From: Liolophura sinensis
Taxonomy: Eukaryota; Mollusca; Polyplacophora; Chitonida; Chitonidae
Direction of reading: 5' to 3'
Assembly: GCF_032854445.1 (NCBI RefSeq)
Contig: NC_088300.1
Coordinates: 40,514,458 to 40,578,457 of the forward strand
Length of the DNA stretch: 64,000 nt
In this document: positions 21,555 through 34,416 of the stretch, piece by piece
How the letters are laid out: each line of letters starts with the position of its first letter
How positions within the stretch are numbered: the first letter of the stretch is position 1
The notes under the pieces: generated by a model
Database searches by the model: none
What the model saw: the letters and a program-made list of their open reading frames with translations, nothing else
Told to the model about the DNA's origin: nothing
Translations under genes and position numbers: made by a program

Positions 21555-24500
21555 ATGTCAAGCATGGCAAGCGACCAAGGTGTTGTAGAAGTGAAAACTG
21601 TGGAACAGTTTGACAAGATACTAGGCGAGCATGGAGGGTAAGACAAGTTAGAGTCACTCGTTTCACTTGTTCGCTGGGCAGTGTTTCATTTAATAACAAT
21701 CATTTTACCCTGTAAATATTCACGTCATTGCTTCAATCTGTCGTTGTTGTCATGTCTATCTTTAAATGTTTGAATCACATGATTTCTTTTCATTTAAAAC
21801 AGAAAAAGGGAAAGTTAATGGTTTTATATTTTCCTGATTCTATTCAGACTCTCTTTTTCCTAAGGTAAACACTAAAAATAATAAAAGGGAACGTTCATTT
21901 CAAATAAGAAGTACATTGTATATGAGTCATTTAACTTTAAGTTTCTCACTGGTTGTCAGAAATACCCGCTTGATTGCTGTAAAACGGAAAAACAGCTTAT
22001 CCATGTACCATTATATATTGTAGGTTATTGGTTGTCCATTTTGCTGCAGCCTGGGCCCCACAGTGTAAACAAATGAATGATGTTATGAGAGAACTTTCTA
22101 AAGATTCTGCCAATACTACATTTGTTTCGGTGAGATTAATTGAAAAAGATATATAATACATATTAATATATAAGCTTTAGCAATTCTGCTCATTGTCAAC
22201 CTGGGCAGAGCAAATCAATTCTGTTAGTGTCCCTTCCCCACCTCTTCACCTGCCCCCATTCGTTCTGTCAAGCTTATTGTCTGAATGAAATACTTAAACT
22301 ACTCAAAAATCAGGAGTTATTGTTCAGATATTTATTAATTATAAAGTTCAGATGTACATTTACATGTCAGGGGTTCATAGAAGTCATTTTTCCATGTACC
22401 GACCACCACTTTCTGGGCGAAATTGAGTTTTTTCATGAACTGAAATTGAGGGTTTTTTATTTTTCGATGAACCATTTGAGATACTAAAATTGAATGTATT
22501 TGTACATTGCTATACTTCATTGATTGAAGTAATTATCACTGCCTATATATAAACTCAAGGTTGCCTCCTAGTTGATACTGCAAACTGAAAATTGGCACAC
22601 ATTGCATTTATTGTTACATGTATTTCAGGACACCATTCCAGTGAAGTGTGAAGACCTGCCCAGAAAGCTTACAAATCTAGAGCATCAGTCTAGGTTGACT
22701 GAACTCACAACATGAGCAATTGGTCTTGACATCACTTGTAAAAAATATTCAGTAGTCATGAATCAAAACAGAATGGTCATACATTAATGGCTTGTGGAAT
22801 ATGTGGCTATCACTCTCAGTCAGTAAAAGGCAATTGTCAAAAATGATCTGAAGACAAAAAAAAAAAATGTTTGAGAAAATCAAAAATCATGCAACATCTG
22901 ACATGTATACTAGAAATCTAAATTGTGCATCCAGATGTGAATTCTCTGTGCATTATATAAAAACTCTCTTGTAAAATTATCTTTGTCAAAATAAACAAAG
23001 TTTTCAGTCAACAAAAGCAGTTTAAAACGAAGTCTGATCTGACTTATTAACTTGATACTATTCACATGAAATTTTCCGCGAAAATCAGCTACCGGTAATT
23101 AGAAAATTAAGAGACCCACGAACAGTGATTTACCCCATGGACTATTGACTGTAATGATCTTTAAATATAGATGCTACATATTTAGAGAGATAAAATTCAC
23201 TGCTACATTGTGGGTCAGTAAATCATCACTTTTTCCATGACAAGTACGACTTGGATCTCAACGGCCTGTTCATTGTTTTGTAGTGAATCTATGTTGCTGG
23301 TAAATGTTCATATCTGGCAAACAAGGGTTTAATTTCCCTGCTATAAGCCATTTTTCAAACTTCAGACTTCCGAAAGCGAAACCTCGATGCAAACTGCATG
23401 CTTGCCTTAAAAGGTGCTGAACATATTAGCGCCACCTGATGTGATTGGCAGGAAACCAGTCAGACGGCGTGCGCTCACATGCAATCACTCACACTACGCT
23501 AATGTTAGAATCAGAACGATTGGAAGCTGAAGTAGGTCAGATAATTCATGAGAAGCGATCTGACACTGACCAAAGAAGCTTACTGTGTGTCATGTTTGAT
23601 TTCATACGCCTCCCCGCTTCCAAAAATTGCCCTCTTAAACATTTCCGTACATGGGGGATAACTCGTAACTTGAACAGGCTGCTTCACGGAATTTTAGACA
23701 TGTTCAAATTGAGTTTATGTAAAATTTTGAATATTTCTTTCAAAAAATAAATACAACCAGTTACTGAGTTTTTATTCAATCAATGAACCGAATACCGGCT
23801 CGTCCAGACGACTTCTGTGAAACCCTGCATATATGTGTACCTCAGACCTTATTTGTTGACGTCAAAAAAAAAAAAATGAAAGATATCCAGCATGTTAAAT
23901 TTCCCATTTTATTCAATATATATAATGATCACTTTTTTGGTGGTGAAACAGGTAGAAGCAGAGTCCGTACCAGAATTGTCCATGAAATATGAAATAGCTG
24001 CTGTGCCAACGTTTATATTTTTAAGGGTGAGTGGTTACATATGTTGTGAAGGCAGGGGTAAAGCTAATTTTGTGTTCTCCATGGTCGAGGGGGCTAACAT
24101 GAAAGTGTGCCTCTCAACAATGTGGTCACTGTGAGTTCAAGTGACTTCCTTTCCGGTCGTAGGTGGGAAGGTCTTTCAGCAACATGCAGGTGGTCGTGGG
24201 TTTCCGCTAGGGCTCTGCAGAGTTTCCTCTCACCATAATGCTGGCCGGCATTGTTTAAGTGAAATAGTCTTGAGTATGGTGTAAAGCATCAATCAAATAA
24301 AGAAGTAAATATTTGTATTAAATAAATCTCTTTTTTGACTAATTTGACTAATTTCTTGACTGAACTTATGAGCTTTAATGTCTTTCCAAACTTGAAAATG
24401 CTAACTAACAAGTAGTAAAAATGGTAGGACTCCTTCATTCTGTAGACTAGTAATAATTTGTGACTTTTAGAGTAACTTGTGTGGAAGTTGCTACCACAGC

Positions 24501-27500
24501 AGTTTGCCTGGGGAACAAATCAAAGGATAAAACTCTACCGAAATGAGATTTTCAGCATTCTAATTTACAGAGTTATTCTTTTTAAAAATATTTCTGTTGT
24601 GAAGATGATTCTGAGTTGAAATTAAATGGTTTTTATTGATCTCCTAATCAGTTGTTCTTGAACTCATTGTGTTGAAGAATAAGGACAAAGTTGACCGCCT
24701 AGATGGAGCTAATGCAGCTGATTTAACAAAGAAAGTGAAGCTACTTGCCAGCAGTAGAGAATCAGCACCAGAGCCACCCAAACTCCCTAAAGAGGTGAGT
24801 CTAACTACAGTTGGTACCAAAGTCAGAGAAATGAGTGCAGTCTGACTGCTGTCAGTACCAAAGCTGGCCAAACCCAGAAGCACTGGCGATTCCAAATGCA
24901 ATCTTGCAAAGTCCAAACCCCAGCCAAAGAGGTGAGCCTAACTGCAGTCAGTACCAAGCCAGCCAAGCGAGCTGAGTCTAACTGCCATTAGTACCAAAGC
25001 CAGGCAAACCGCCCATAAGATGGGTCTAACCAGAGTCAATGCCAGAGCCCCCCCCCCCCCCCCCACCCAAAGAGGTTAAGTCCAACTACAGTCAGTACCA
25101 AAGCCAGCCAACCCTCCCAAAAAAGGTGAGTCAATTGCAGTCAGTACCAAAGCCAGCCAAACGAGTTGAGTCTAACTGGTGTTAGTACCAAAGCTGGCCA
25201 AACCCACAAAAGAGGTGAGTTTAACTGCAGTCATCAAAGGCAGCCCAAACCCTCCAAAACAGGTGTCCGAACCAAACCTAGGAACAGCCTCCCAAAGAGA
25301 TGAGTACAACTAGTACCAGCCAAACCCTCTTAAAGATATGTTTAAGCATTCAATACCCCCACCCTCAACAACAACAACCCCCCACCCCATCCCCCTACCC
25401 AAAAAAAACAAGATGTATGTTTTACAAACGAAAGGCTATTATAAGCATTGCAATATTTAGGTTTCAGGTTGTTGATGGCCAATGGTGATATGTGTTGGCT
25501 TAAAAAAGAAATCAAGAAGGCATGAATTCCTCCTGTTGTTCCTATACAGTTCTGTCCTTATACAGTCCTGTACTTATACAGTCCTGTCCTTATACAGTCC
25601 TGTTCCTATACAGTCCTGCTCCTATAAAGCCCTGTTCCTATACAGTCCTGTCCTTATACAGTCCTGTTCCTATACAGTCCTGTTTCTATACTGTCCTGTA
25701 CTTATACAGTCCTGTCCCTATGTAGTCCTGTTCTTATACAGTCCTGTTCCTATACAGTCCTGTCCCTTATACAGCCCTGTCCATATACAGTCCTATTCCT
25801 ATACAGTCCTGTCCTTATACAGTCCTGTCCTTATACATTCCTGTCCTTATACAGTCATGTCCTTATACAGTCCTGTTCCTATACAGTTCTGTCCTTATAC
25901 AGTCCTGTCCTTATACAGTCCTGTCCCTATGCAGTCCTGTCTCTATGCAGTGCTGTCCTTATACAGTCCTGTCCTTATACAGTCATGTTCCTGTACAGTC
26001 CTGCCCTTATACGGTCCTGCCCTGATACAGTCCTGTTCCTGTACAGTCCTGTCTTTATACAGTTCTGTCCTTATACAGTCCTGTCCTTATACGGTCCTGT
26101 CCTTGTACAGTCCTGTACTTATACAGTCCTGTTCCTATACAGTCCTGTCCTTATACAGTCCTGTTCCTATACAGTCCTGTCCTTATACAGTCCTATTAAT
26201 GTTCAGTCTTTTCCTTATACAGTCCTGTACTTATACAGCCCTGTTCCTATACAATTCTGTCCTGATACAGTCCTGTCCTTATACAGTGCTGTTCCGATAC
26301 AGTCCTGTCCTTATACAGTCCTATTCCTGTTCAGTCCTGTACTTATACAGTCCTGTCCTTATGCAGTCCTGTTCCTGTATTAAAACAATAGAGTATATTA
26401 TTTAGTTTATTCGTGATTCATGCTCTACTCAAGAATTTTTAGCTTGCCACTATGAAGTAAGTTATTGTGAGGGGGGAAGTGTTGGTGCCATTACAGTATA
26501 ATGACTTGGGCTTTCTTGTTGATTTAATTACAAGATCTTAGCACAATCTAATTAGAAAATAATATCTGTGAATGATAGTGCCATTCTACCTTATTTTGGT
26601 TTATATGTCAGTGTCACATCACTTAAACATAATGCAGTTTTACGAACTGCTCAATAAGGCGAGCTACCAGTGTTCTCTGAATGCCTTGTTTGCTTTGTAT
26701 TTTCCCGTATACTGTTTTGGTATCAAAGACAGAATGCCTAGTTGGGTATCACAAGTTAGCCAGTTAAGTAGATAATATATGTGTTAATTACCTTAATTCT
26801 TTCAATTTTTTGTGTCCAGGATTTGAACGCCCGTTTGAAAAAGTTAATCAGTGCTGCCCCAGTGATTCTATTCATGAAAGGAACTCCAGATGAGCCCAGA
26901 TGTGGTGAGTGACATGAAGATGGTCTTATCAGCAAAATGGCTGAAAAAAGGCATTATTAAGGTGCATGTATATATTGTCATGTCTTTGTTGTGAAACCAT
27001 TTTGGGAAATACAAAGTTGGTACTGTTCCTCCAGCAGTGTATTCTAACTGTTTGCTTTGAGACGTTTTGCGTCATGCGTCTGGTTTAATTTGTTTAACAG
27101 TTGGCAGTGAATTTCAGGACGGACGGTGTTCACAACAGGGACGTGCTGGAGATCTCGATTGTTCCCATTATGCTAGATAAATTTAAACCTTTAGAAACTC
27201 ACCTTTTTCATATGTTGTCTGTCTGCATTTTTCCTTCAGGTTTTAGTAAGCAAGCTATCAAAATCCTAAACGACAAGAAAATCCAGTACAGTACCTTTAA
27301 TATTCTCACAGATGCAGAGGTTCGACAGGGTGAGTATTAGACCTTTATTATCTGTTTACTCTTTACATGTATTTTTATTTCTTATTGGTCCTTCAGTCAT
27401 TATCCTCAGGCATTCAAATGTGAAAAGGTACTCTCTTTGTCTACACAAATGTGTGAATATCTTCAAGTTAGAGGCTGTTAAATTTAAGACTGGCCTGTGT

Positions 27501-30500
27501 CTGTCATTTGCCTTTCAGTTGCTACGATACATGAGGTGTGGGCTCAAACCTGGTTTCGGGCAGGGAATTTGTAGGTTCACCTATTCTCTGTGGTTTCTTT
27601 GGTGACAAGATGGTGTTAACATAGCTTATGTGACTGTCATTATCCATAGGGCCTTTGTATCGAGGAGAAGGTCGGTGGTTTACCGTGTGCACATCCATTT
27701 CTGCTATCTGTAAAAATGGCTGCCATTATTTAAGGAAAAAGGCTTGAATATTCCGTCAGACAAAATTCATATAAGTAGATAAATATGTTGGCTTGCCAAG
27801 TTCGGTTGGCCGATTTGTCACAAGCCAAAAAATGTTATGACCATAGATTAAGTGAATACATGTATTTTAGAGCACTGTGTGCAGTGCTAATACATTGTAG
27901 ACAGAAAAGTAAATGTCTTATGCGAAAAAAAAAAAATCTAATACTAATGATAGAGATAGAGATTCTATAGAAACCAGTATTGGAAGAAAAAAAAGAAACA
28001 AGTTTATCAAAGCTCAGTAATTGTTGGGTTGATTAGGTTACATCAAACAAAGGTATTTTTAATTATGGTCTACAGTTTTATACATTTGACACCTGGAAGT
28101 TTACCTTATGAAGGTTTTACTGTAATTTCATCACAGGTTTGAAAACATTTTCTGACTGGCCAACATACCCACAGCTGTACCATAATGGAGAGTTGTTGGG
28201 TGGTCTGGACATTTTGAAGGAGATGGTGGAGAACGGAGACCTAGACACATTACCAAAGGAGCAGGATTTAGACACCAGGTGAGCATGGTGGTAAAACAAC
28301 ATCCAAATAATTGACGCCTGGCAAAATGGTAGGGATAGGAGAGGATGTTTATTGATTTGTTTTAGCATTGTATTCAACAGAGGAAATATCAACAGCCTAC
28401 AGCTATTTTTTCCATGTGTAAGGGTACCACTATCAGAGAGTAAAGATGAGAACAACTAATTTGTTCAACTCTCAGATCAGTGATAGGCCTTACACAAGAT
28501 CAAACAAAGAAACATAAAGATGCTTGAATAAATTCAATATATACTGTATATTTTTACAAAATAGAAAAATAATAGTTCTGACAGTAATATACAAAACAGT
28601 GCAAATAATTACAAAAATATATAGTCTCATACTGACGTTCAAATCCAGATGGAATACTCCGGCTTCCAAAGGCGAGTCAGTCCATGAAAATATTGAACAG
28701 TTGAGGAATTGACCAGTTGTAGTGGGCATGGCATGCTGATGATGGCTTTCTCCCCAAACTGCCTGTGAAGGTGTAACTTCTTAGGGCGGACAGGTTGACA
28801 GTAGCATCCGTGATGCCCACCAGGTGACATGTTTCACTCCTCGGAAATATACACAAAGTCACTTTTAGGGTAAACTGGAATGAAATGTACCAAATGCCTC
28901 AAAGAGACAATGAGTGAAAATACTGTCTCAGAAAATAGCAGGTGGTTAAACACAATCTCACAAAGTGCTGTGTACAGAAAATGGAGTGCAAATGACAAGT
29001 GTAGAATGATGTGAATGGCGATATCTCCAAACCTGGTAAAATCCTTCACAGTGGATGACAGTAAATATTACTGCTCTCACAACTCCGTGGCTCATATTTT
29101 CAGACTAATGTAAAGAAAATTCTGGATGGTTTGATCGGATGTATGTTAACATCATTACATATTTCCAGAAAGTATACTCTATGTACAATGACACTAAACT
29201 CATGAACACCAAAGCCTTGAGAACGCTCAACTGAATTACAGTGCAGGCTATATGTTGTTACAATCAAGCCACAGGGACATGGGCTCAGTTTCACGAAGCT
29301 CTCATAACATTACTCACAACTACCATGATGATGTAGTTAAGTAGGTAGTTAAGTGAATGTTATGTTAAGAGTGCTTCGTGAAACCGGGCCCAGGACTAGT
29401 TATGCTCATCTTTGACCAGTGATTCACCTACACCAGGTTGTGTATCTGTGGTGACTGCTTAAGTGGCCTAATTGCTAGTGCATCCACTTCAAAGCCTGGA
29501 AAAATGCGGTTGCTGTGAGTTAAGTCCAGCTCATGCTGGCTTCCTCTCCGGCCATGGGAAGTTCTGCCATCAACCTGCGGATGGTCGTGGGTTTCCCCTT
29601 GGCTGTGCCCGGTTTCCTCCCACCATAATGCTGACCGCCATCATATAAGTGAAATATTCTTAAGTATGGCATAAACCACCAATCAAATATATAAATAAAT
29701 CAAAGCCTGGAGACCTGGGATCAGTTCCGGGTTGAGTCATACCAAAGGCTTTCAAAATGGTACTTGTCGCTGCCTTGCTTCGTGATCAGCGCTGAGAGGT
29801 TTGAGCAAGGAAACAGTGTAATTTGAGTGGGGATTTGGGGGGGGGGGGGGGGGGGTGTCTTCAGCATGATACCTCAGTGGCATCAGCATGGACTCACCCT
29901 GTCAGAAGAAGATACAATATATGTACACACACCTGATGACTCCTCGTCATCATATGGCTGAAAAATTGTTAAGTATGACATTAAATCTCGTGCATACATG
30001 TACCTGTGGTCATTAATTTTGATCTGTTATCATTTTGTAGGTTAAAGGAATTGACTAGTCGCTCTCCAGTCATGCTGTTCATGAAGGGTGATCCGGAGAC
30101 ACCAAGGTGTGGCTTCAGCAGAAAGATCACAGAACTATTGAAAGAGACTGGGTAAGGCAGCTGAATGACTCGACTCAAGACATAGGAAAATTCATTGGTG
30201 TTAACTACTGTAAGGTAAAGCATCTTCAGGGGTGCTGAAATGAACTGAGTATACGCAACTAAACAGTTCAATTCAGACATTTAGAAATTCTATCTTGTAA
30301 ACTACATGTAATGTAGAATAAGGTAAAGCAACAACACGTACACAGCTGAACTGAATCCCACTGTGAAATTCCACATCTACTAGATAATATGGCAAAGCTA
30401 CAAAAGAGCTGTACGTGTATTTAAGGAAACTGGATACCGTAAGGTTTTCTCACAGGGAGACATTGACAGAAAACTTGAGTCTGATAGTCCCGTAGATTGG

Positions 30501-32116
30501 ATAAAGGACAATGAAATTAAGTTAGTCTCACAGTCATAACTGATAAATATCAGCAAAACTTTAAAGTTTTTATCCCACATCATATTTGATTTTAAGTGTT
30601 AATGAACTTCTACATCCATAATCACAGAGCTGCCTTAGAATGGGATACTGGCACAAGATTTCAGTGATGCTGGACATTCCACTGCAGCGTTAACGGCGCG
30701 ACGTCACAGAGGGTAGACAAAGTACGTCACAGATGAGACCGCAGCACGCAACATGTTTCATGTCGCGCAACAAAAGACTTGTGATGTGCAAGTCCTATGT
30801 CACCCTAGCACCATCTTTTGTGAGGGGAAAGTCTGCCGTTATCCCATTATGCCAGACTCGGTCTTAATTCCAAAACAGTTTAGTGTGCTAAAATTATGAC
30901 GTACCTAAGGAAGTATTGAGTTGTCATAAAATTGAAGTTGAGTGCTTCCGTTCAAATTTACATGATCTACATGTAAGTTTGTGGGTAATGCCACTATTAA
31001 TTCAGTGTAAGACAGCTTCACAATCATTTGGCTTGATACTTATTATTAGTCTTCATGGATTTCAATTTTTGAATGTGTTTGTGTTATAGAGTGAAGTATG
31101 ACACGTTTGATATACTGACTGATGAAGAAGTGCGACAAGGATTAAAAGCCTATTCAAATTGGCCAACATATCCACAGCTGTATGTAAACGGCGAGTTGAT
31201 TGGGGGACTGGATATTGTCAAGGTAGGTACCAGCTCTTTTGATGACAAGATAATTCTACAGTTCCGTGGTTTCTTTATGACTCACTGCGAGTGCCTCCTC
31301 TTGCAGGTTTGGACATTGAAAGCAGTGGCTTGCTGCGAGTGCCTGCTCTTGCTGGTTTGGACATTGAAATCAGTGGCTCGCTGCGAGTGCTTGCTCTCAC
31401 TGGTTTGGACGTTGAAAGCAGTGACTCACTGCGAGTGTCTCCTCTCGCTGGATTGGATATTGAAAGCAGTGGCTCGCTGCAAGTGCCTGTTCTCGCTGGT
31501 TTGGATGATGAAAGCAGTGGCTCGCTGCAAGTGCCTGCTCTCACTGGTTTGGACGTTGAAAGCAGTGACTCACTGCAAGTGCCTGCTATCATTGGGTTGA
31601 CGTTGAAAGCAGTGGCTCACTGCGAGTGCCTGCTCTTGCTGGTTTGGACAGTGAAAGCAGTGGCTTGCTGCGAGTGCCTGCTCTCGCTGGTTTGACGTTG
31701 AAAGCAGTGGTTCACTGCGAGTGCCTGCTCTCGTTGGTTTGGGCATGGAAAGCAGTGGCTCACTGCGAGTGCCAGCTCTCGCTGGTTTGATGTTGAAAGC
31801 AGTGGTTCACTGCAAGAGCCTGCTCCCGCTGGTTTGGACATTGAAAGCAGTGGCTTGCTGCGAGTGCCTGCTCTCGCTGGTTTGGACGCAGTTTTAAGGC
31901 AGGAGTTTTGCCAAGTACCAGGTGAAGGATTACTCCAAGCACCCTAATTGGCGGCTTAGAAGTGAAAATGTTTAGTACAGCATGAAACACCAATCAACTA
32001 AATAACTACAGAGTTCATTTTTTAGGAGTAAGTTAATTTTCACTTGTTTTTGTTTTCAGGAACTGGCAGAATCTGGTGAACTGAAGAATATACTAACTGA
32101 TGGACAAGCTGTATAA
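21555..32116 (+). CDS. GLRX3: Glutaredoxin-3 (PICOT), complete, ten exons
   Basis: Cytosolic/nuclear monothiol glutaredoxin that binds [2Fe-2S] clusters and passes them on, usually with BOLA2. Exons: 21555-21637, 22024-22129, 23952-24026, 24678-24794, 26820-26904, 27240-27329, 28137-28278, 30041-30151, 31090-31222, 32060-32116. Phases agree at every junction, total 332 aa, close to the 335 aa human protein. An N-terminal thioredoxin-like domain (about 10-115) has the family's atypical WAPQC site (Cys42). Two glutaredoxin domains follow, with CGFS at 155-158 and 256-259, each followed by EVRQGLK or QGLK and WPTYPQLY. The C-terminus ends TDGQAV. The start is the first Met (MSSMASDQ), with a second in-frame Met three codons on. 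Stop codon TAA overlaps an AATAAA. Introns hold SINEs, a MITE and three tandem arrays. Confidence 0.96.
24080..24310 (+). mobile_element. SINE family A copy (GLRX3 intron 3)
   Basis: Shares with other copies in the window a head with a B-box-like gtgagttcaagt, a middle with gtgggtttcc, caccataatgctg, and a tail with aagtgaaata-ttcttgagta followed by caatcaaataaa. Probably a tRNA-derived SINE; the family name is not assigned. Confidence 0.65.
24775..25300 (+). repeat. Degenerate repeats of the exon 4 5' splice site
   Basis: The end of GLRX3 exon 4 and its donor (ccctaaagag/gtgagtctaac) recur as diverged copies with the pattern aaagaggtgag-ytaactgcagt, then gtaccaaagccagcc. Donor-like copies lie near 24929, 25067, 25122, 25210, 25258 and 25294. 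Some spacer units lack the donor (gagctgagtctaac). A poly-C run lies near 25050. The true donor is judged to be the first, because it joins in phase with exon 5. Confidence 0.7.
25540..26385 (+). repeat. 16-bp minisatellite (about 52 units) in GLRX3 intron 4
   Basis: Unit about tatacagtcctgtcct with variants (ttcc, cctt, occasional 17-mers). Because 16 is not a multiple of three, the array is open in more than one frame and makes long spurious ORFs. Confidence 0.95.
29281..29391. mobile_element. Short MITE with long inverted repeats (GLRX3 intron 7)
   Basis: The left end gggctcagtttcacgaagc is mirrored by the right end gcttcgtgaaaccgggccc, and the match continues inwards (taacatt). The 111-bp element is nearly a hairpin. 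The gggcccagtttcacgaag terminus also resembles the element at 33302. Confidence 0.7.
29463..29700 (+). mobile_element. SINE family A copy (GLRX3 intron 7)
   Basis: Head gtggcctaattgctagtgc (A-box-like), gtgagttaagtccagctc (B-box-like), middle gtcgtgggtttccccttgg, tail taagtgaaatattcttaag then caatcaaatatataaataa. Best full-length example of family A in the window. Confidence 0.7.
29701..29998 (+). mobile_element. SINE family B copy with poly-G tract
   Basis: Contains ggatcagttccgggttgag near its head and the family B tail gctgaaaaattgttaagta then tgacattaaatctcg. A run of about 19 G lies near 29837-29855. It directly follows the family A copy. Confidence 0.55.
31280..31890 (+). repeat. 48-bp minisatellite in GLRX3 intron 9
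   Basis: About 12-13 units with core ggtttggacattgaaagcag, then tggctcactgcgagtgcc. The unit is 16 codons, so all plus-strand frames stay open over long stretches; one frame reads [16 protein letters not shown] per unit. The core resembles the end of exon 9 (ggactggatattgtcaag), which lies 60 bp upstream, so it may have been seeded from that boundary. Confidence 0.9.
31895..32010 (+). mobile_element. SINE family A 3' fragment
   Basis: Only the tail region remains: gtgaaaatgtttagtacagc then gaaacaccaatcaactaaat, directly after the 48-bp array and before GLRX3 exon 10. Confidence 0.45.
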
Positions 32117-34416
32117 TAAACCGAGAAGAAGAATGAACACATTAAGATTGCTCTCTGGATATTTTACTCTTTTGATTCAAATCAATCATGGATTACCCTT
32201 AATGCATCAGAATAGTGCATGTTGTATTCCATGGGAAAGTTGGCAGTGGTTTCCTCCCTTGTTATGGCTCACCACTAGATGGCAACTTCGTTTCTGATCC
32301 TAATCAGAATCTCCAGCCAAGTATTTCTTGTTTTTAATTTTATTTAAAATTTCCTTGCAAATTGAAGCCTATGAAAGGAGATCCAGAGCATCAGGGATGG
32401 TCAGGGGATTATATGGAATCCCGAATTCCCGAATGTAATAAACAAGCTCATGCTTCACTGAGCAATCAGTCTATGTTCTTACCACCAACAGTTCATGTTT
32501 TCCTCAGCTTTAATCATAATGAATTTAGTACATGTACATGCATATATACACTTACTTCACAACAGATGCACATGATGAATGGGAATTCAGGAGAGAACTC
32601 CCTGAAGATTGAGCATGACCACCCAGCACCTTTACACAGGTGGAGTGGCATGTCAGATATCTCTTACAATGCAGAACTCTTTATGTACAAAGCTATTACA
32701 GAAGTTAGCACCCAGTGAATCTTTGCTTGCAAACTACCAGCAGATGATGTCAAACTGCACTTACAGCGACAACGTTCAATCGTTTATGTACATGTATATA
32801 GGGTTAAACAAATGCGTGGCCGCTTGATTTTGCAGCAGAGCATGGAAATATGTTGATATGTTTAGATCTTTAAGAAGAACATGGTTGAGTCCAGAAAACT
32901 AAAGGCATCTTATACCAGAAATCTAACGGAGTATTACATAATCTTGTGGAAATCAGGTTTGTTGCTATGGTCATGTCCACATGCAGGGCATTAAGAAAAG
33001 GGTCTTGACACAGGATGAGATACAGGACTTTACAGATAAGGGCAGGAAGTTTTTGTAATGTCACCAGAGGTGATCAACAGTATTAAATTGTATTGATTGG
33101 TTAAGTTGGTTTCTAACTGGATGGTGATTGGTACAGAAGGTCGTGTCTGATAATTGACATGTTTACTGGTGTTAAATGGTTGTGGGATATTATGTGACAG
33201 GAGAATGTGGGACAAGTCATCTGGAATAACAATAAAGATGAGATAAAACACTATTTACGTAGTGATCTGTTTATTAGCCATGATATATGATTGGCAGCTG
33301 TCAACCAGGTCCCAATTTCACGAAGCCATTTCTGACTTGAATTAAAACTTAGAATGTAATTTTAGAGGTTACTTTGGAGTCTAGAAGTTAAAATTTTGAC
33401 CACCTCATTAATGTTATCTTGAAGGCATAAGTGTCAAAATTTCATCTTCCAGTAGGGACCACCAAAAACTAAGTATAGTGACGAGTTTAAAATTTTGACG
33501 TAAGTCGCTTTGTGGAATTGGCCCCTGGTTGCCAGAAATTTGCCACAAATCTTGTGAGATTTACAGCGGTTAACCGAAACTCTTTTCATTCGTTTCCACC
33601 CAGAAACCATCAGTTTTACCGCAGTGATATAAAATAAGCTTAAGCATACCTGTTTATCATTTGACCCACGTTCATGCACACAGGTTTTGTATTGCTGATT
33701 TGTTAGGTTAAATTCAACTGATTCTAATAATTGGATTTCAAACATTGAAGAAGACGGAAAGAAATTCTATTAGCACATGATCCATACTGACACTGTCCAA
33801 GTGAAGACATTAAGTGGGTTGGGGGGGGGGGGGCGTTCACCATGTCGGGCAGACACTACCCCATCCACCCTAGCTCAGGTCAAGCTACAGTGATAGCCAT
33901 GACACATACGTACATGTAGTACTCACTTGATCAAATAGCCTAGTTTTCATTCATTGATATTCCACATACACGAACATGTTGACGTAGGCCTACATATGTA
34001 ATCCCGCTTTTTTGTTTTTGATCACATCACTTTCAAGTAAGTGTTACATTATGAAAAAACAGTTTTAAATATAACAGGAATTCATTGAAATGTCCATATT
34101 TACTTTTTAGTCCGCATATTTTTTCCAAAGCCGTTGATTAATATACGTGTACATCACTGTGACTAGAGTATAGAGCCTATCATACTTGCACAGTGTAATC
34201 ATGCGTATGTTTATAAGGTTGCCGCCGATTGTAACCACCAGGGGGCAGTGTTTATATTTTCAACCAATGAAAGGAGCGCACGTTGTCTGAATGGGCGAGA
34301 CTGCTGGTTTCCGGGCCGGGGAAAACAATCCAACACATGGAGTAACTCTGATCGGAGTGACACCGGAGATATCGACAAAACAGCTGGACTAACAGGAACA
34401 ACGTTAAACTGCCGCC
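32117..34416. other. GLRX3 3' region and ERGIC1 promoter region
   Basis: Holds the GLRX3 3' UTR, with AATAAA candidates near 32116, 32437 and 33230 (which is used cannot be told), a MITE at 33302-33531, a G tract near 33820, and a more GC-rich stretch near 34200-34416 that is probably the ERGIC1 5' UTR and promoter. No additional gene is seen. Confidence 0.6.
33302..33531. mobile_element. MITE with about 36-bp imperfect inverted repeats
   Basis: Left end caaccaggtcccaatttcac, with cgaagcc following, is mirrored by a right end whose complement reads caaccaggggccaattccac, with aaagcg following. Total about 230 bp with no coding capacity. Similar gggcc-aatttcac-aaag termini are common in marine invertebrate MITEs. 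Confidence 0.65.

Noticed and set aside
22650..22720. An extra GLRX3 exon starting gacaccattccag
   Set aside because: Inserting it would add residues absent from the family between the exons ending at 22129 and starting at 23952, which already join in phase with the correct protein sequence.
23445..23750. A 101-codon ORF followed by AATAAA in GLRX3 intron 2
   Set aside because: No recognisable domain, no splice links in phase with GLRX3, and no repeat in the window. It could be a fragment of an unknown element, but nothing supports a gene.
25482..26405. A 307-codon plus-strand ORF
   Set aside because: It consists of the 16-bp repeat read through rotating frames, within GLRX3 intron 4.
30640..30880. 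A MITE with gaatgggata / tatcccatt ends in GLRX3 intron 8
   Set aside because: The inverted match is short, out of register and without flanking duplications.
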